Shown piece by piece: positions 25,541-34,175 of a DNA stretch of 37,962 nt. The stretch covers positions 1-37,962 of the forward strand of contig NZ_JOJE01000054.1 in the NCBI RefSeq assembly GCF_000720255.1, in the 5' to 3' direction. The stretch is from Streptomyces griseus subsp. griseus. GTDB lineage: Bacteria; Actinomycetota; Actinomycetes; Streptomycetales; Streptomycetaceae. The position numbers were made by a program, and so were the translations under genes. Each line of letters begins with the position of its first letter. Position 1 is the first letter of the stretch. The notes below the pieces were generated by a model that made no database searches, had not been told where the DNA came from, and worked only from the letters and a program-made list of their open reading frames with translations.

Positions 25541-26350
25541 TCAGGAAACGCCTCGCGCCTTGAGCACGGCGCTGAACGGAGTGACCGGACGCTCCTGGCG
25601 TTCGCCGTCCACGACGATGTCGACCACCTCGTTGTAGAAGGCGAGCCGCCCCTCGATGACGGCCACGGCGGGCAGCGGGGCCGGGTAGGTCCAGACGACG
25701 TTGGGCGGGACGTCCACCCCGCCGCTCCAGGACCAGTACCGGGCGGTGCCCTTGTACGGGCAGCCGGTGCTGTGGTCGGTGGGTTCGAACAGGTCGAGGC
25801 GGACGTCCTCGCGCGGGATGTAGTAGCGGGTGGGCAGGGAGGTCTCGAAGAGCAGCACGGGACGGTGCGTGTCGGCGACGACCGTGCCGTCGATCTCCAC
25901 CCGGACGTGCCGGCTGCTCGGCAGCGCGTCGACCCGTTTGTACGGGTCTCGGGGGTGGATGAAGATCTCCTCCTCTTCCTCGTACCAGTGGTCGAGCGAC
26001 CCGCGCCGGAACCACTCGAAGGCGATGTGACCGGCCAGGTCGTCGGCGGGGAACGTCCAGGCCGCGTTCGTCACGGTCTCGCCGTCCACCTCGAGGTCGT
26101 AGAAGACCGTGGAGCCGGTGTGGGTGCCGGGCCGGGGCCGGCCCGCCGGGCGCAGCAGGTCCGTGCGGACGTCCGCGCGGGGGAACGCGTACTGCGGCAC
26201 GGGCAGGGCCGGCTCCCACACCAGGAGGGGGCGCCTGCTGTCGACGACGGTGACGTCACCCTTGCGCCCTCGCACCCAGCGGTGACTGGGCTCCCAGACG
26301 AGGCCCTCCGGGGTGGTGCGGAGGGGCCGGGCGGCGGGCAGTGCGTTCAT
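25541..26350 (-). CDS. protein with two DUF427 domains
   Basis: A 269-residue cytosolic protein made of two DUF427 domains, about residues 20-125 and 130-245. Each has the SRRPLLVWE or THRPVLLFE strand and the YAFPRADV or YYIPREDV strand, and the second has the CPYKGTARYWS segment that marks the family. DUF427 has no established reaction, though it is widespread in actinobacteria and fungi. The ATG follows AAGGAG, nine bases upstream; a further in-frame ATG at 26434 lacks a ribosome site. It converges with tetR across three bases. Confidence 0.88.
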   Translation of the reverse strand: MNALPAARPLRTTPEGLVWEPSHRWVRGRKGDVTVVDSRRPLLVWEPALPVPQYAFPRADVRTDLLRPAGRPRPGTHTGSTVFYDLEVDGETVTNAAWTFPADDLAGHIAFEWFRRGSLDHWYEEEEEIFIHPRDPYKRVDALPSSRHVRVEIDGTVVADTHRPVLLFETSLPTRYYIPREDVRLDLFEPTDHSTGCPYKGTARYWSWSGGVDVPPNVVWTYPAPLPAVAVIEGRLAFYNEVVDIVVDGERQERPVTPFSAVLKARGVS

Positions 26351-26477
26351 GGCCGGTGCTCCTTCCCGGGCGAGGGGAGGACCTCGGGTGCCAGCCCCTG
26401 TCACCGGTCCTCCGCTACCCCTCCACCCTGCCACTCCCCCGCACCTCGCGCGCCGAGGCTGCCGCCGCCCCGTCCGC

Positions 26478-27464
26478 TCAGTGCGCCGCGTCCAGCCGGG
26501 CCCGCTGATCCTCCGTCAGTTCCAGATCGACGGCGGCCAGGTTCTCCTCCAGCTGGGCCACGGAGGACGCACCGGCCAGCGGGATGACGGGCAGGTGGCC
26601 GCCCAGCAGCCAGGCGAGCACCACCTGGTTGACGGTCGCTCCGGTCTCACGGGCCACGTCACGCAGCGCGGCGAGCCGGACCGGGGTGCCCGGGTGGTCG
26701 TAGTCGGGCGGCAGCGGCTTGTCGGAGCGCACGTACGCACCCGTGAGCAGCGGAGAGTAGGCGACCAGGGTCAGCCCGGGTTCGGCGCGCAGGTAGCTCA
26801 GCAGCTCCGCGCCGGCCCCACCGAGGCTGCCGTCGGGGAAGAGGTCGCTGGGCACGTCGGTGCGGGGGCGCAGATGGCTGTGCTGGTACTGGAGCACCTC
26901 GTAGCCGGGCAGGCCGGCCGCCGCCGCGAGGGCGCGGGCGCGCTCCACACGCCAGACGGCGTGGTTGCTCACGCCGAGGAGGCCGACCGTGCCCTCCGCG
27001 ACCAGCGCCGCGAAGCCCTCCACGGTCTCCTGGACGGGGACGGTGCGGTCCTCTATGTGCGCGTACAGCAGGTCCAGCTTCTCCACCCCGAGCCGTTCAC
27101 GGCTGCGCTCGGCCGCCTCGCGGATCACCTTGGCGGACAGTCCCTCGGGGTTGTCGACGTAGCCGGTGCCGGGGGCGAGCGGCCGGGCACCGAGCTTGGT
27201 GGCGATGAAGATCTCGTCACCGACCCCGCGGCTGCGCCGCCACCGGCCGAGCAGTTCCTCGCTCTGCCCGCCCTGGCTTCCGTCCTCCCAGAACGCGTAG
27301 TTGTCGGACGTGTCGATGAAGGTGCCGCCCGCCTCGACGTAGCGATCCAGCACGGCGAACGACGTCTTCTCGTCCGTCCGCGAGCCGAACAGCATCGCGC
27401 CGAGCGCGAGCACGCTCACCTCGCGGCGGGTCGCGGGGTCGGTGCCTATGGTGCGGTACTTCAT
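26478..27464 (-). CDS. aldo/keto reductase
   Basis: A 328-residue NADPH-dependent reductase of the AKR superfamily. The catalytic tetrad is visible: Asp in DTSDNY near residue 51 with Tyr56, Lys in IATKLG near 91, and His in LLYAHIED near 137. The cofactor-binding C-terminus shows IPLAGASSVAQLEENLAAVD. Length is normal. The promoter (27508-27539) has the geometry of a MerR-activated promoter, so expression is probably induced by an electrophile, metal or aldehyde; no merR gene is adjacent. Confidence 0.92.
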   Translation of the reverse strand: MKYRTIGTDPATRREVSVLALGAMLFGSRTDEKTSFAVLDRYVEAGGTFIDTSDNYAFWEDGSQGGQSEELLGRWRRSRGVGDEIFIATKLGARPLAPGTGYVDNPEGLSAKVIREAAERSRERLGVEKLDLLYAHIEDRTVPVQETVEGFAALVAEGTVGLLGVSNHAVWRVERARALAAAAGLPGYEVLQYQHSHLRPRTDVPSDLFPDGSLGGAGAELLSYLRAEPGLTLVAYSPLLTGAYVRSDKPLPPDYDHPGTPVRLAALRDVARETGATVNQVVLAWLLGGHLPVIPLAGASSVAQLEENLAAVDLELTEDQRARLDAAH

Positions 27465-27507
27465 GGCGGGTCCTCCCGTTCGGGCCGGTACTTCCCGGCT
27501 CGAACGG

Positions 27508-27539
27508 GAGTCTTCAGCTTGAAGTGCGCTTCAAGTCAA
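27508..27539 (-). promoter_or_regulatory. MerR-type promoter with 19-bp spacer and embedded palindrome
   Basis: CTTGAAG and CTTCAAG (27518-27524 and 27529-27535) form a 7-bp inverted repeat with a TGCG centre. On the minus strand it lies between TTGACT (-35, 27534-27539) and AAGACT (-10) with a 19-bp spacer. Stretched spacers with a central dyad are the hallmark of MerR-family activation by DNA distortion. Confidence 0.7.
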
Positions 27540-27560
27540 GTACGTTCGCGGCGACTTCGC

Positions 27561-28478
27561 TCAACGCGGGCTCGGCGACGCACCGAACCGCTGCTGGTAC
27601 GGCACCGGCCGGCCCGTGCAGGCGTCGAGGAGGACACGGTCGCCCAGGGGCCGCTTCAGCGTGACCGTCACCTTCTCGCCGATCGCCTGCGTGGTGCAGG
27701 GGCCGTCGTCGGTGCCGAGGATCGAGGCGGACAGCACCACGCTGCCGGCTGTCTCCAGCACGTGCACGGCGGGGCCGTCGTCGCAGGCGCCGTGCTCGGC
27801 CATGACGGTGACGGACCGGCCCTTGCCGGCCACCCGGACCAGTCCGCCCAACGGCCCCATCTGGTAGTCACGCGTCTCCGGGGCCGGCCGGATCGGCGCC
27901 CGGGGCGGCTTCGACGGGCTCAAGGCGACCCGCTTGAGCGGGGTGTCGTAACCCTCCAGGGTGAACAGCCAGGCCGGGACGGTGGCGGGGCCCCGGTTGG
28001 TCGCCAGCGTCATCTCGCCGAGCCTCGCGCGGGTCACGGTGAGGCGCGGCCCGTCGTTGCGCCCCCGCGCCACGCTCTCGTAGGCCTTCCGCGCTTCCCA
28101 CAGGGGGAGCGCCAGCGAGCCTCCGCTCGCCCACTTCACCAGGCCGTCCTTACGCGGGGTGGCGGGCAGGGTGCCGCGCAGGACGAAGTTCTGCGTCGCG
28201 TACACCTCCTTGTCGGCCTCGGTCCGGAACGCGTCCTCAGGCAGTTCGACCGCGTCCCCCATCGGGTGGAAGCCGGTGCGCCACGCCTCGGCGGCCGCGG
28301 AGCCGTCCCACGCGTCGGCGACCTGGCGGGCGCGGGCCGCCGCCTTCGGGTCCTGCTCGACCTCCCGCGCCCGGGGGACGCGGCCGTCGACGGTCTTCTC
28401 GCCGCCGCAACCCGTTCCCGCGGCGAACAGGGCGACGGCGACGATGACGTGGACGATACGTGCGGTGCGCGTGCGCAT
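27561..28478 (-). CDS. putative lipoprotein of unknown function
   Basis: About 305 residues. An Arg-rich start and a hydrophobic stretch end at Cys24 (AAGTGC), an imperfect lipobox, followed by a polar mature region. Conserved-looking segments include PAWLFTLEGYDTPLKRVAL near 170-190 and paired Cys residues (GACDDG, GPCTTQ, DACTG) that could form disulfides outside the cell. No domain is recognised. The ATG follows GGGGGAA. It is divergent from another small lipoprotein across 142 bp that contains the 10-bp palindrome CGTTCGAACG at 28550-28559. Confidence 0.75.
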   Translation of the reverse strand: MRTRTARIVHVIVAVALFAAGTGCGGEKTVDGRVPRAREVEQDPKAAARARQVADAWDGSAAAEAWRTGFHPMGDAVELPEDAFRTEADKEVYATQNFVLRGTLPATPRKDGLVKWASGGSLALPLWEARKAYESVARGRNDGPRLTVTRARLGEMTLATNRGPATVPAWLFTLEGYDTPLKRVALSPSKPPRAPIRPAPETRDYQMGPLGGLVRVAGKGRSVTVMAEHGACDDGPAVHVLETAGSVVLSASILGTDDGPCTTQAIGEKVTVTLKRPLGDRVLLDACTGRPVPYQQRFGASPSPR

Positions 28479-28620
28479 GATTCCCCCAGAATCTGACGCG
28501 GCAAGGATGCGGTGCCGTTCCGCTCCTGTGACGCACCAACCCCGCACGACGTTCGAACGAACACGGCGGCCTCCGCGTCGTAGGTCCGCACGGACCACGA
28601 CGAGAGGGAGATTCCTGCCG

Positions 28621-29031
28621 ATGAAGACCACATCCCGGGCCGGCCGCCGTCGGGCGGCGACGCCGGTACTGCTCGCGGTGGCCGCTGTCATGGTGTCCGT
28701 CGCCGCCTGCACCGCGCTCGACGGCGGCGGCGAGAGCGCCGGATCCTGTGCATTCCTCAGGGACTACAAGGGCCGTACGTACGGCCACGTGGCCAACGTC
28801 GACTACGAGAGCGGAGAGAGACTCGGCACCGTGACGTCGCCGCCCTGCGACGACACCCCGAACGACGACGACGATGCCTTCGTCAGCTCCTCGACCGCAT
28901 ACGCGGTGAAAGGTCTCGACCCCTCCGTCGCCATCGCCGTGGGGGACACGCCCGACGAGACGCTCTTCCTCGTCGTCGGCTCCGGCCGGACGCTGCCTCC
29001 CGAGGTGCGGAAGCTGATCGACGGCTCCTGA
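28621..29031 (+). CDS. small lipoprotein, DUF6281-like
   Basis: A 136-residue protein. Basic N-terminus, hydrophobic stretch and the lipobox VSVAAC put the mature Cys near residue 31. The mature part has CAFLRDYKGRTYGHV, which recalls DUF6281 proteins of Streptomyces, a second Cys pair region (SPPCDDTPNDDDD) and a C-terminal LFLVVGSGRTLPPEVRKL. Its role is unknown. The start follows AGGGAG with about eleven bases of spacing. Divergent from the larger lipoprotein gene. Confidence 0.75.
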   Translation: MKTTSRAGRRRAATPVLLAVAAVMVSVAACTALDGGGESAGSCAFLRDYKGRTYGHVANVDYESGERLGTVTSPPCDDTPNDDDDAFVSSSTAYAVKGLDPSVAIAVGDTPDETLFLVVGSGRTLPPEVRKLIDGS

Positions 29032-29094
29032 CGCGGCGGGCGGGCGACGAGGCATGATCTCGTCATGGACCGCCCGTCGAGAGAAAGGCACACC

Positions 29095-29869
29095 ATGCCC
29101 GAGCCACAGTCGTCCCAGCCGCTCGTCCACCGGGAGACCCGGGACACGGTGGCGGTCCTCCGCCTGGACGACCCCGACCGCCGCAACGTGCTGTCGCCGC
29201 GCCTGGTGGGGGATTTGGTCGACGCCGTCGAGGCGTGCGAGCGGGACGACACGGTCAACGCGATCGTGCTCACGGGGGGCGGGCCCGGCCTTCTGCGCCG
29301 GAGCGGAGCTGGACAACCTGCTGGCGGCGGCGGAGGGCGAGGAACACCGGCTGCGCGAGGTGTACGAGGGTTTCCTGGCCGTCGCCGCGTGCCGGCTGCC
29401 GACCATCGCCGCGGTCAACGGGCCCGCGGTCGGGGCGGGTTTCAATCTCGCCCTGGCCTGCGACATCCGGCTGGCCGCCGACGAGGCGGTGTTCGACTGC
29501 CGGTTCGCCCGGCTCGGGCTGCACCCCGGCGGCGGCCACACCTGGATGCTCACCCGTGCGGTCGGCCACCAGCGGGCCACCGCCATGCTCCTGCTCGCCC
29601 AGCCCATGAAGGGACCGGAGGCCGCCGAGTCCGGGCTGGCCCTGCGCTGTGTCCCCGGCGCCGACCTGGTCGAGGAGGCCGTCACCCTGGCCGCGCGAGC
29701 CGCCGGCACGGACCCGGCCCTGCTGCGCACGATCAAGCAGACCCTGCTGGAGAGCGGCGCCGAACCCGACGTCACCCGTGTGATCGACACCGAGTTCGAA
29801 CGCCAGGTGCGCTCGCTGCACCAGCCGGCCTTCAAGGAGGCGATCGCACGGGCCCGCGGCCGACGCTGA
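29095..29869 (+). pseudogene. enoyl-CoA hydratase/isomerase broken by one extra G
   Basis: Crotonase-family protein. The first part from the ATG at 29095 (VAVLRLDDPDRRNVLSPRL, then NAIVLTG) is in one frame; after the run of six Gs at 29274-29279 the rest is in another: GPAFCAGAELDN (oxyanion hole), AAVNGPAVGAGFNLALACD (second oxyanion-hole glycines), RFARLGLHPGGG and TWMLTRAVGHQRA. Five Gs instead of six restores a standard protein of about 258 residues. This is either a true frameshift or an assembly error in a homopolymer. The start is preceded by GAAAGG. Confidence 0.85.
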
Positions 29870-30258
29870 GCCCGGTGTCGCCGTGGAGCCCGTTCACCCA
29901 CGCTGACCGAGTTCGTCCGGGGCCGGGAGCCGCGGCTCATCGCCCAGCAAAGTCGGCCGTCTCTTCCTCTTGCCCTGGGCGCGATCCGACCGTACGCTCC
30001 CACGAGCGCGAGACATCCGATGAATCATTTTGCATTGCGCAGTCACCCGGAGAGCTCGAAGGGGCTGACCGTGAAGCCTTCCTGGTTACGTTGACCCACA
30101 AGCAGTTCTCCTGGCAGTTCCACGTGGACCAGGCGAAATGCAGACTTGAGTCATCGGAGCTCTAGGAACCCTCACCGGCCCGTCGCCGACTCCCACCCCC
30201 AGTCCCCTAGCGAGCGCTCCGCACTCGGGTCGTGCTTCACGAGGAAGTGATCACGTAG
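29870..30258. other. intergenic region with no convincing gene
   Basis: 389 bp between the broken hydratase gene and the secreted-protein gene. The sequence near 30018-30040 (ATGAATCATTTTGCATT) is unusually AT-rich for this genome and contains a short ATGA/TCAT dyad, a possible promoter element or operator. One frame stays open to 30165 but shows no family resemblance. No tRNA or clear hairpin was seen. Confidence 0.5.
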
Positions 30259-31352
30259 ATGTCCCGTAACCGAAGAACGGCAGCGCTGGGCGCCGCCCTC
30301 GGCGCCGCGCTGACCGCGGCACTGTCCCTGTCGTCCCCGCCCCTTCCGCCCAAGCGGCGACGGCGACGACCGCCTGGCAGGCAGGGGCGTTCCAGGTCGA
30401 CACCCCGAACCTGGTCCGCCGCTCGAACGTGGTCCTGGCCGGCCCCAACACGGTCCAGTCGCAGTTCATGCCGCTCGGCAACGGGACGCTGGGCGCCGCG
30501 GTCTGGGCGGCCGGTGGGTTCACCGCGCAGCTCAACCGCTCCGACACCTTTCCGCAGCGCAAGTCGCCGGGCTGGCTGACCATACCGGGGCTGGCCGCAC
30601 TCACCGGCGCTCCCGACTTCTCCGCCCACCTGGACCTCTACGACGGGACACTGGTCGAGTCCGGGGGCGGCATGACCGCCACCATCTACACCCGCGCGGA
30701 CAAGGACGAGCTGGTCGTCGATGTCACCGGCGCCGATCCGGCTTCCGCGCAGACCGCGCAGCTGGTCCAGGTCGTCGACGGCAACGACGAGAGCACCGTC
30801 GTGGTCGCCTCGACCTCCGCCGCCCAGATCGCCGTCCCCGCCGTGAACGGCCGCTCGTACCTCGTCCAGCAGGTCTCCGACCCCGTCGGCGGACGCACGG
30901 TGACCCCAGTGACGGGCACCCCCGCCACCCAGGCCCGTACCCTCGGCTCGGTGTCGATCGGTCTGACCGCCGCCGGCAGCCTGGTCAGCGCCGCGTCCAA
31001 CCGCTGCATGGACGACCCGGGCGGCAGCACCACCAACGGCACCCAGATCGACATCTGGGACTGCGGTGGGGGTACGAACCAGAAGTGGACGCCGACCTCC
31101 AGCAAGACCCTGACCGTCCTGGGCAAGTGCCTGGACGCCAGCGGCGCCGGAACCACACCCGGCACGAAGGTGATCATCTACACCTGCAGCGGTTCCGCCA
31201 ACCAGCAATGGATCTTCAAGGCGGACGGCAGCATCCAGGGCGTGCAGTCCGGCCTGTGCCTGGACGTCACCGCAGGCGCCACCGCCAACGGCACCAAGCT
31301 CCAGCTCTGGACCTGCACCGGGGCCGCCAACCAGCGCTGGAGCAAGGTCTGA
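30259..31352 (+). pseudogene. secreted glycosidase-like N-terminus joined to a ricin-type lectin, frameshifted
   Basis: A signal peptide (MSRNRRTAALGAALGAALTA, then ALSLSS) is in one frame; after a run of Cs at 30335-30338 the mature part continues in another (TTAWQAGAFQVDTPN). Restoring one C joins them. The next 120 residues (SQFMPLGNGTLGAAVWAAGG, FTAQLNRSDTFP, LDLYDGTLVES, ADKDELVVDVTGADP) resemble the N-terminus of large GH95/DUF5703-type secreted glycosidases, but the several-hundred-residue catalytic part is missing. The C-terminal 130 residues are a beta-trefoil CBM13 lectin with three QxW repeats (NQKW, NQQW, NQRW). Probably a shortened, broken polysaccharide-degrading enzyme. Confidence 0.75.
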
Positions 31353-31377
31353 CCGTCGCAGGGCCCCCGGGACAACG

Positions 31378-31406
31378 CAGCGGCCGTTCGTGAAGAACGG
31401 CCGCTG
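31378..31406 (+). terminator. strong hairpin terminator after the lectin gene
   Basis: CAGCGGCCGTTC (31378-31389) and GAACGGCCGCTG (31395-31406) form a perfect 12-bp stem with a GTGAA loop, 26 bp after the stop codon, followed by TTG. Confidence 0.85.
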
Positions 31407-31639
31407 TTGATGGCTGAAGGCTGAAGGCAGCCCTGTCCGGGACCAAGGCTGCCGGGCCCCCGGCGGGCAAGTCAGACGCAATGACTCGCGTTGCTGATCG
31501 GCGGCGGCGAGAAGCCGCTGACCTGACCCTGTTGCCGCAGTTGTACGTGCTCGCGCCGGTGGAGTTCAACTCGGCTGCGCCGACGTGTGATTGTGTCGCT
31601 CACCGGCTCGGAAACGCAGCCGATCACCCGGAACGTGTT

Positions 31640-31715
31640 CGGCGGTATCCCTCGGACATGACGGACGCGGAGTGGGCCGTGGTCCGGCCGCTACTGCCGG
31701 TGCCGGGATGGATGC
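31640..31715 (+). mobile_element. IS5-type transposase 5' end, copy 1
   Basis: A 76-bp segment encoding RRYPSDMTDAEWAVVRPLLP, then VPGWM, the N-terminus of IS5-family (DUF4096-type) transposases. After GRGGQ the family sequence stops. The same 76 bp occurs inverted at 34176-34251 with one mismatch. It is a remnant without a catalytic domain. Confidence 0.8.
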
Positions 31716-31742
31716 GCGGCCGGGGCGGGCAGATGACCCTGC

Positions 31743-32206
31743 TCATGACGCGCCGCCTTGCCCGGCCGCACCCTGGGCGAGGGTGAACCGGCCCGGCTGC
31801 CGGTCGGCCAACCAGCCCCGCGCGACCAGGCGTTTCGCCTTCGACCGCAGCGCCTGCACCTTGGCCGGCACCGCGTCCAGGCCGAACAAGATGGCCAACT
31901 CCTGGCAGCTCAGCGGCCCTTGATGGAGCTGGTGTCGGTCCGCCAGGGCCTCGGTTTCGCCGCCTGCCTGGGCCCCGGGCGAGCGTCCGCGTCCCGCGGG
32001 CCGAGCACGGCCTTCTCATCAGCGATGTTGCCGCCGTCCGAAGCCAGGACCGTGCCCACTCGCCTGCGGGCGATCGCCCACTCCTGCCATTCCTGCTCGG
32101 CCGCGGCCAACTCAGCCTGGATGCGATCGGCTTCCTCACGCAACCCGTCGACCCGACGACGAGCAGCGAGCTCGTGCTCTTCCAGCAGTCCGACGACCGA
32201 CGGCAT
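31743..32206 (-). pseudogene. transposon-associated coiled-coil/helix protein, frameshifted
   Basis: The first part reads from the ATG at 32206 (GGGAGG upstream): LLEEHELAARRRVDGLREEA, then DRIQAELAAAEQEW, a coiled coil. The second part, in another frame, reads GPLSCQELAILFGLDAVPAK, then VQALRSKAKRLVARGWLADR and PGRFTL to a TGA at 31743-31745. From memory this matches a small protein often encoded beside actinobacterial IS transposases, whose C-terminal half resembles a DNA-binding helical domain. The middle is shortened and out of frame, so the gene is dead. Confidence 0.65.
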
Positions 32207-32313
32207 CCGCAACCTCCCGGGGAGCGACGACACAACACGCCATCACTCTCACCGATTCACCGGCCCTATGCCTGACCAGCGAAAAGGCCACCCTCGGAAA
32301 ACGACCGCAGCTA

Positions 32314-32415
32314 CTAAGCGCGCTTGTCGAATCTCGTGGCCACGGCCCGGGAGTTCTTCAGCGCGCTGATCGTTCTCTCAACTTCGTTCCTGTGCTTGCA
32401 GATCGTCTTTTCGAA
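32314..32415 (-). mobile_element. IS5-type transposase C-terminal fragment
   Basis: The minus strand encodes FEKTICKHRNEVERTISALK, then NSRAVATRFDKRA and a stop. This matches the end of IS5-family transposases, where (R)RN.VER.I..LK is the region with the last catalytic glutamate and RAVATRYDKRA is the tail. The N-terminal counterpart on the same strand lies 1.8 kb away at 34176-34251. Confidence 0.7.
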
Positions 32416-32478
32416 GCCGACGGGCAGCGCGAGGCGGGCCTGGGGAAGCGCTCCCGCGCAGCGACCCGCTTCTCCGCT

Positions 32479-33381
32479 TCACCTCACGGGAAACGTCACC
32501 CCCGTGAGCTCCTCGGAGACGGTCCACAGGCGCTGCTGAGTGGTCCGGTCGTGGGAGTCGCGGCTGGAGGCGACCAGCTTCGGGTAGCCCCGGATCTCCC
32601 CCCGGTTGCCGGGGCCGTAGTACTGGCCGCCGACGACCGAGGGGTCGGTGGCGGCGCGCAGGGTGGGCAGGGCGCCCATCTCGGCCTTCTGGGTGAGCAG
32701 CGGCGCGAGCCAGGTGATGGGCATGCGAAGCGCGGCGGGCGTGTTGCGGACGAGTTCGGTGTTGGAAACGCCGGGGTGGGCGGCCACCGCGACCGTGGTG
32801 CCGTGGGGGGCGAGCCGGCGCTGCAGTTCGTACGTGAACATCAGGTTGGCGAGTTTCGACTGGCCGTAGGCGCCGACGCGGCTGTACGAGCGCTCCCACT
32901 GCAGGTCGTCGAAGTGGATGGCGGCCCGGATGCGGTGGCCGACGCTGCTGACGGTCACGACGCGGGAGCCGGGGACGGGCAGGAGCCGGTCCAGCAGCAG
33001 GCCGGTCAGGGCGAAGTGGCCGAGGTGGTTGGTGCCGAACTGCAGCTCGAAGCCGTCGGCGGTGAGCTGCCGCGGGGTGTACATCACGCCCGCGTTGTTG
33101 ATCAGAAGGTCGATGCGCGGGTGGGCGGCGCGCAGGTCGGCCGCCGCGGACCGGATCGAGTCCAGGGAGGTCAGGTCGAGGGCCTGGACGGTGACGTCGC
33201 CGGTGATGCGGGCGGCCGCCTGCTTGCCCTTCTCGACGTCGCGGACGGCCAGGACCACCACCGCCCCGCGCTCGGCGAGCATCCTGGCGGTCTCGAAGCC
33301 CAGCCCGGTGTTGGCGCCGGTCACGATCGCCACCCGGCCGTGCTGATCGGGGATGTATTGCTCGGTCCAGTTGCTACTCAT
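32479..33381 (-). CDS. short-chain dehydrogenase/reductase, retinol/protochlorophyllide-reductase type
   Basis: A 300-residue NADP-preferring SDR. TGANTGLG near residues 21-28 binds the cofactor, the RDVEKGK segment after strand 2 favours NADP, LLINNAGVMYTP near 92-103 is standard, Ser in VVTVSSVGH and Tyr/Lys in AYGQSKLAN near 170 complete the active site. The pattern fits the subgroup annotated as oxidoreductases acting on small aldehydes or ketones; the substrate is unknown. It is divergent from a TetR gene and shares a promoter region with three operator-like repeats, the usual architecture of a substrate-induced detoxification pair. The pair sits within IS fragments. Confidence 0.92.
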   Translation of the reverse strand: MSSNWTEQYIPDQHGRVAIVTGANTGLGFETARMLAERGAVVVLAVRDVEKGKQAAARITGDVTVQALDLTSLDSIRSAAADLRAAHPRIDLLINNAGVMYTPRQLTADGFELQFGTNHLGHFALTGLLLDRLLPVPGSRVVTVSSVGHRIRAAIHFDDLQWERSYSRVGAYGQSKLANLMFTYELQRRLAPHGTTVAVAAHPGVSNTELVRNTPAALRMPITWLAPLLTQKAEMGALPTLRAATDPSVVGGQYYGPGNRGEIRGYPKLVASSRDSHDRTTQQRLWTVSEELTGVTFPVR

Positions 33382-33394
33382 CGCCCACTCCTAA

Positions 33395-33463
33395 AGAACC
33401 ATCGGTCTGTTACGAGGCCCAGCGTAAGAGACCGGCGGTCTCCCGTCAAGAGACCAACGGTCT
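33395..33463. promoter_or_regulatory. three tandem ACC-N3-GGT operators between SDR and tetR
   Basis: GAGACC-GGC-GGTCTC (33428-33442) and AGACC-AAC-GGTCT (33451-33463) are near-identical dyads; a weaker AACC-ATC-GGTCT lies at 33397-33408. Centres are 33 and 22 bp apart, about three and two helical turns. They lie between the divergent SDR and TetR genes, the third between the -35 and -10 of tetR, so TetR repression of both genes is strongly suggested. Confidence 0.75.
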
Positions 33464-33475
33464 TTAAGCTATGCT
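33446..33475 (+). promoter_or_regulatory. candidate tetR promoter giving a leaderless mRNA
   Basis: TATGCT (33470-33475) is a good -10; TCAAGA (33446-33451) 18 bp upstream is a weak -35. The expected start point falls on the GTG start codon at 33482, and the only ribosome-site-like sequence (GAGGG) is too close to the codon. Confidence 0.4.
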
Positions 33476-33481
33476 GAGGGC

Positions 33482-34147
33482 GTGACATTTCAGCGGGCGC
33501 GAAGCGAGGAGCAACGGGAGATCCGCCGCCGGGCGATCCTGGACACGGCGGCGGCGATGCTCGACGAGATGCCCGTGGCCGATGTGAGCCTCAACGAGCT
33601 CAGCCGCCGGGTGGGCCTGGCCAAGTCGAACGTCCTGCGATATTTCGAGTCACGCGAGGCGGTGCTGCTCGAACTGCTGGACGTCTTCCTGGAGAGCTGG
33701 CTCACCGAGCTGGCGGACGAGCTGGCCGCGGGCATCGAGGCGCACGCGGCGCCGGGGGTGCGGGCGGGCCAGTTGGCGGAGATCCTCAGCCGGTCACTGG
33801 CGGGCCACGTGGTGCTGTGCGACCTCTTCGGCGCCCAGGGCGGCGTCCTCGAGCACAACGTCTCGGTCGAGGTGGTCAAGCGGCACAAGCGGTCCTACCT
33901 CACGAGGACCGAGGCCATGGCCGAGCTGCTGCGCCGCCACGTGCCCGAGCTCGGCGAGGACGCACAGCTGTTCTGCCTGCTGATCCTGGTCTCGGCGGGC
34001 GCCCTGTCGTCGTACGTCCCGCCGCCACCCAGCGTCCTCGCCGCCTACGCGGACGAACCCGCTCTCGGCGTGTTCAACCTGGAGTTGCGTGACGCTCTGC
34101 GGATCTCCTTCACCTCGACGCTGCTGGGCGTGCTGCCACGCGACTGA
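33482..34147 (+). CDS. TetR-family transcriptional regulator
   Basis: A 221-residue protein. HTH: RRAILDTAAAMLDEMPVADV, then LNELSRRVGLAKSNVLRYF at about residues 16-55; the C-terminal ligand domain shows the SYLTRTEAMAELLRRHVPEL pattern seen in one large TetR subgroup with helical dimer interface. The only reasonable start is GTG 33482, possibly leaderless. It is divergent from the SDR gene, with three operators between, and probably represses it until a ligand binds. It ends 28 bp before an IS5 fragment, so the pair behaves like cargo among IS remnants. Confidence 0.92.
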   Translation: MTFQRARSEEQREIRRRAILDTAAAMLDEMPVADVSLNELSRRVGLAKSNVLRYFESREAVLLELLDVFLESWLTELADELAAGIEAHAAPGVRAGQLAEILSRSLAGHVVLCDLFGAQGGVLEHNVSVEVVKRHKRSYLTRTEAMAELLRRHVPELGEDAQLFCLLILVSAGALSSYVPPPPSVLAAYADEPALGVFNLELRDALRISFTSTLLGVLPRD

Positions 34148-34175
34148 ACCCTTCCGTTCACTGTGAGCCTTCCAA

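Noticed and set aside
26313..28496. A 727-codon plus-strand frame across the aldo/keto reductase and lipoprotein genes
   Set aside because: It crosses two well-supported minus-strand genes and the MerR-type promoter and shows no domain.
29065..30165. A 366-codon plus-strand frame from the hydratase start through the following gap
   Set aside because: Only its first 70 codons belong to the hydratase; after the G tract it is out of frame and the family continues in another frame.
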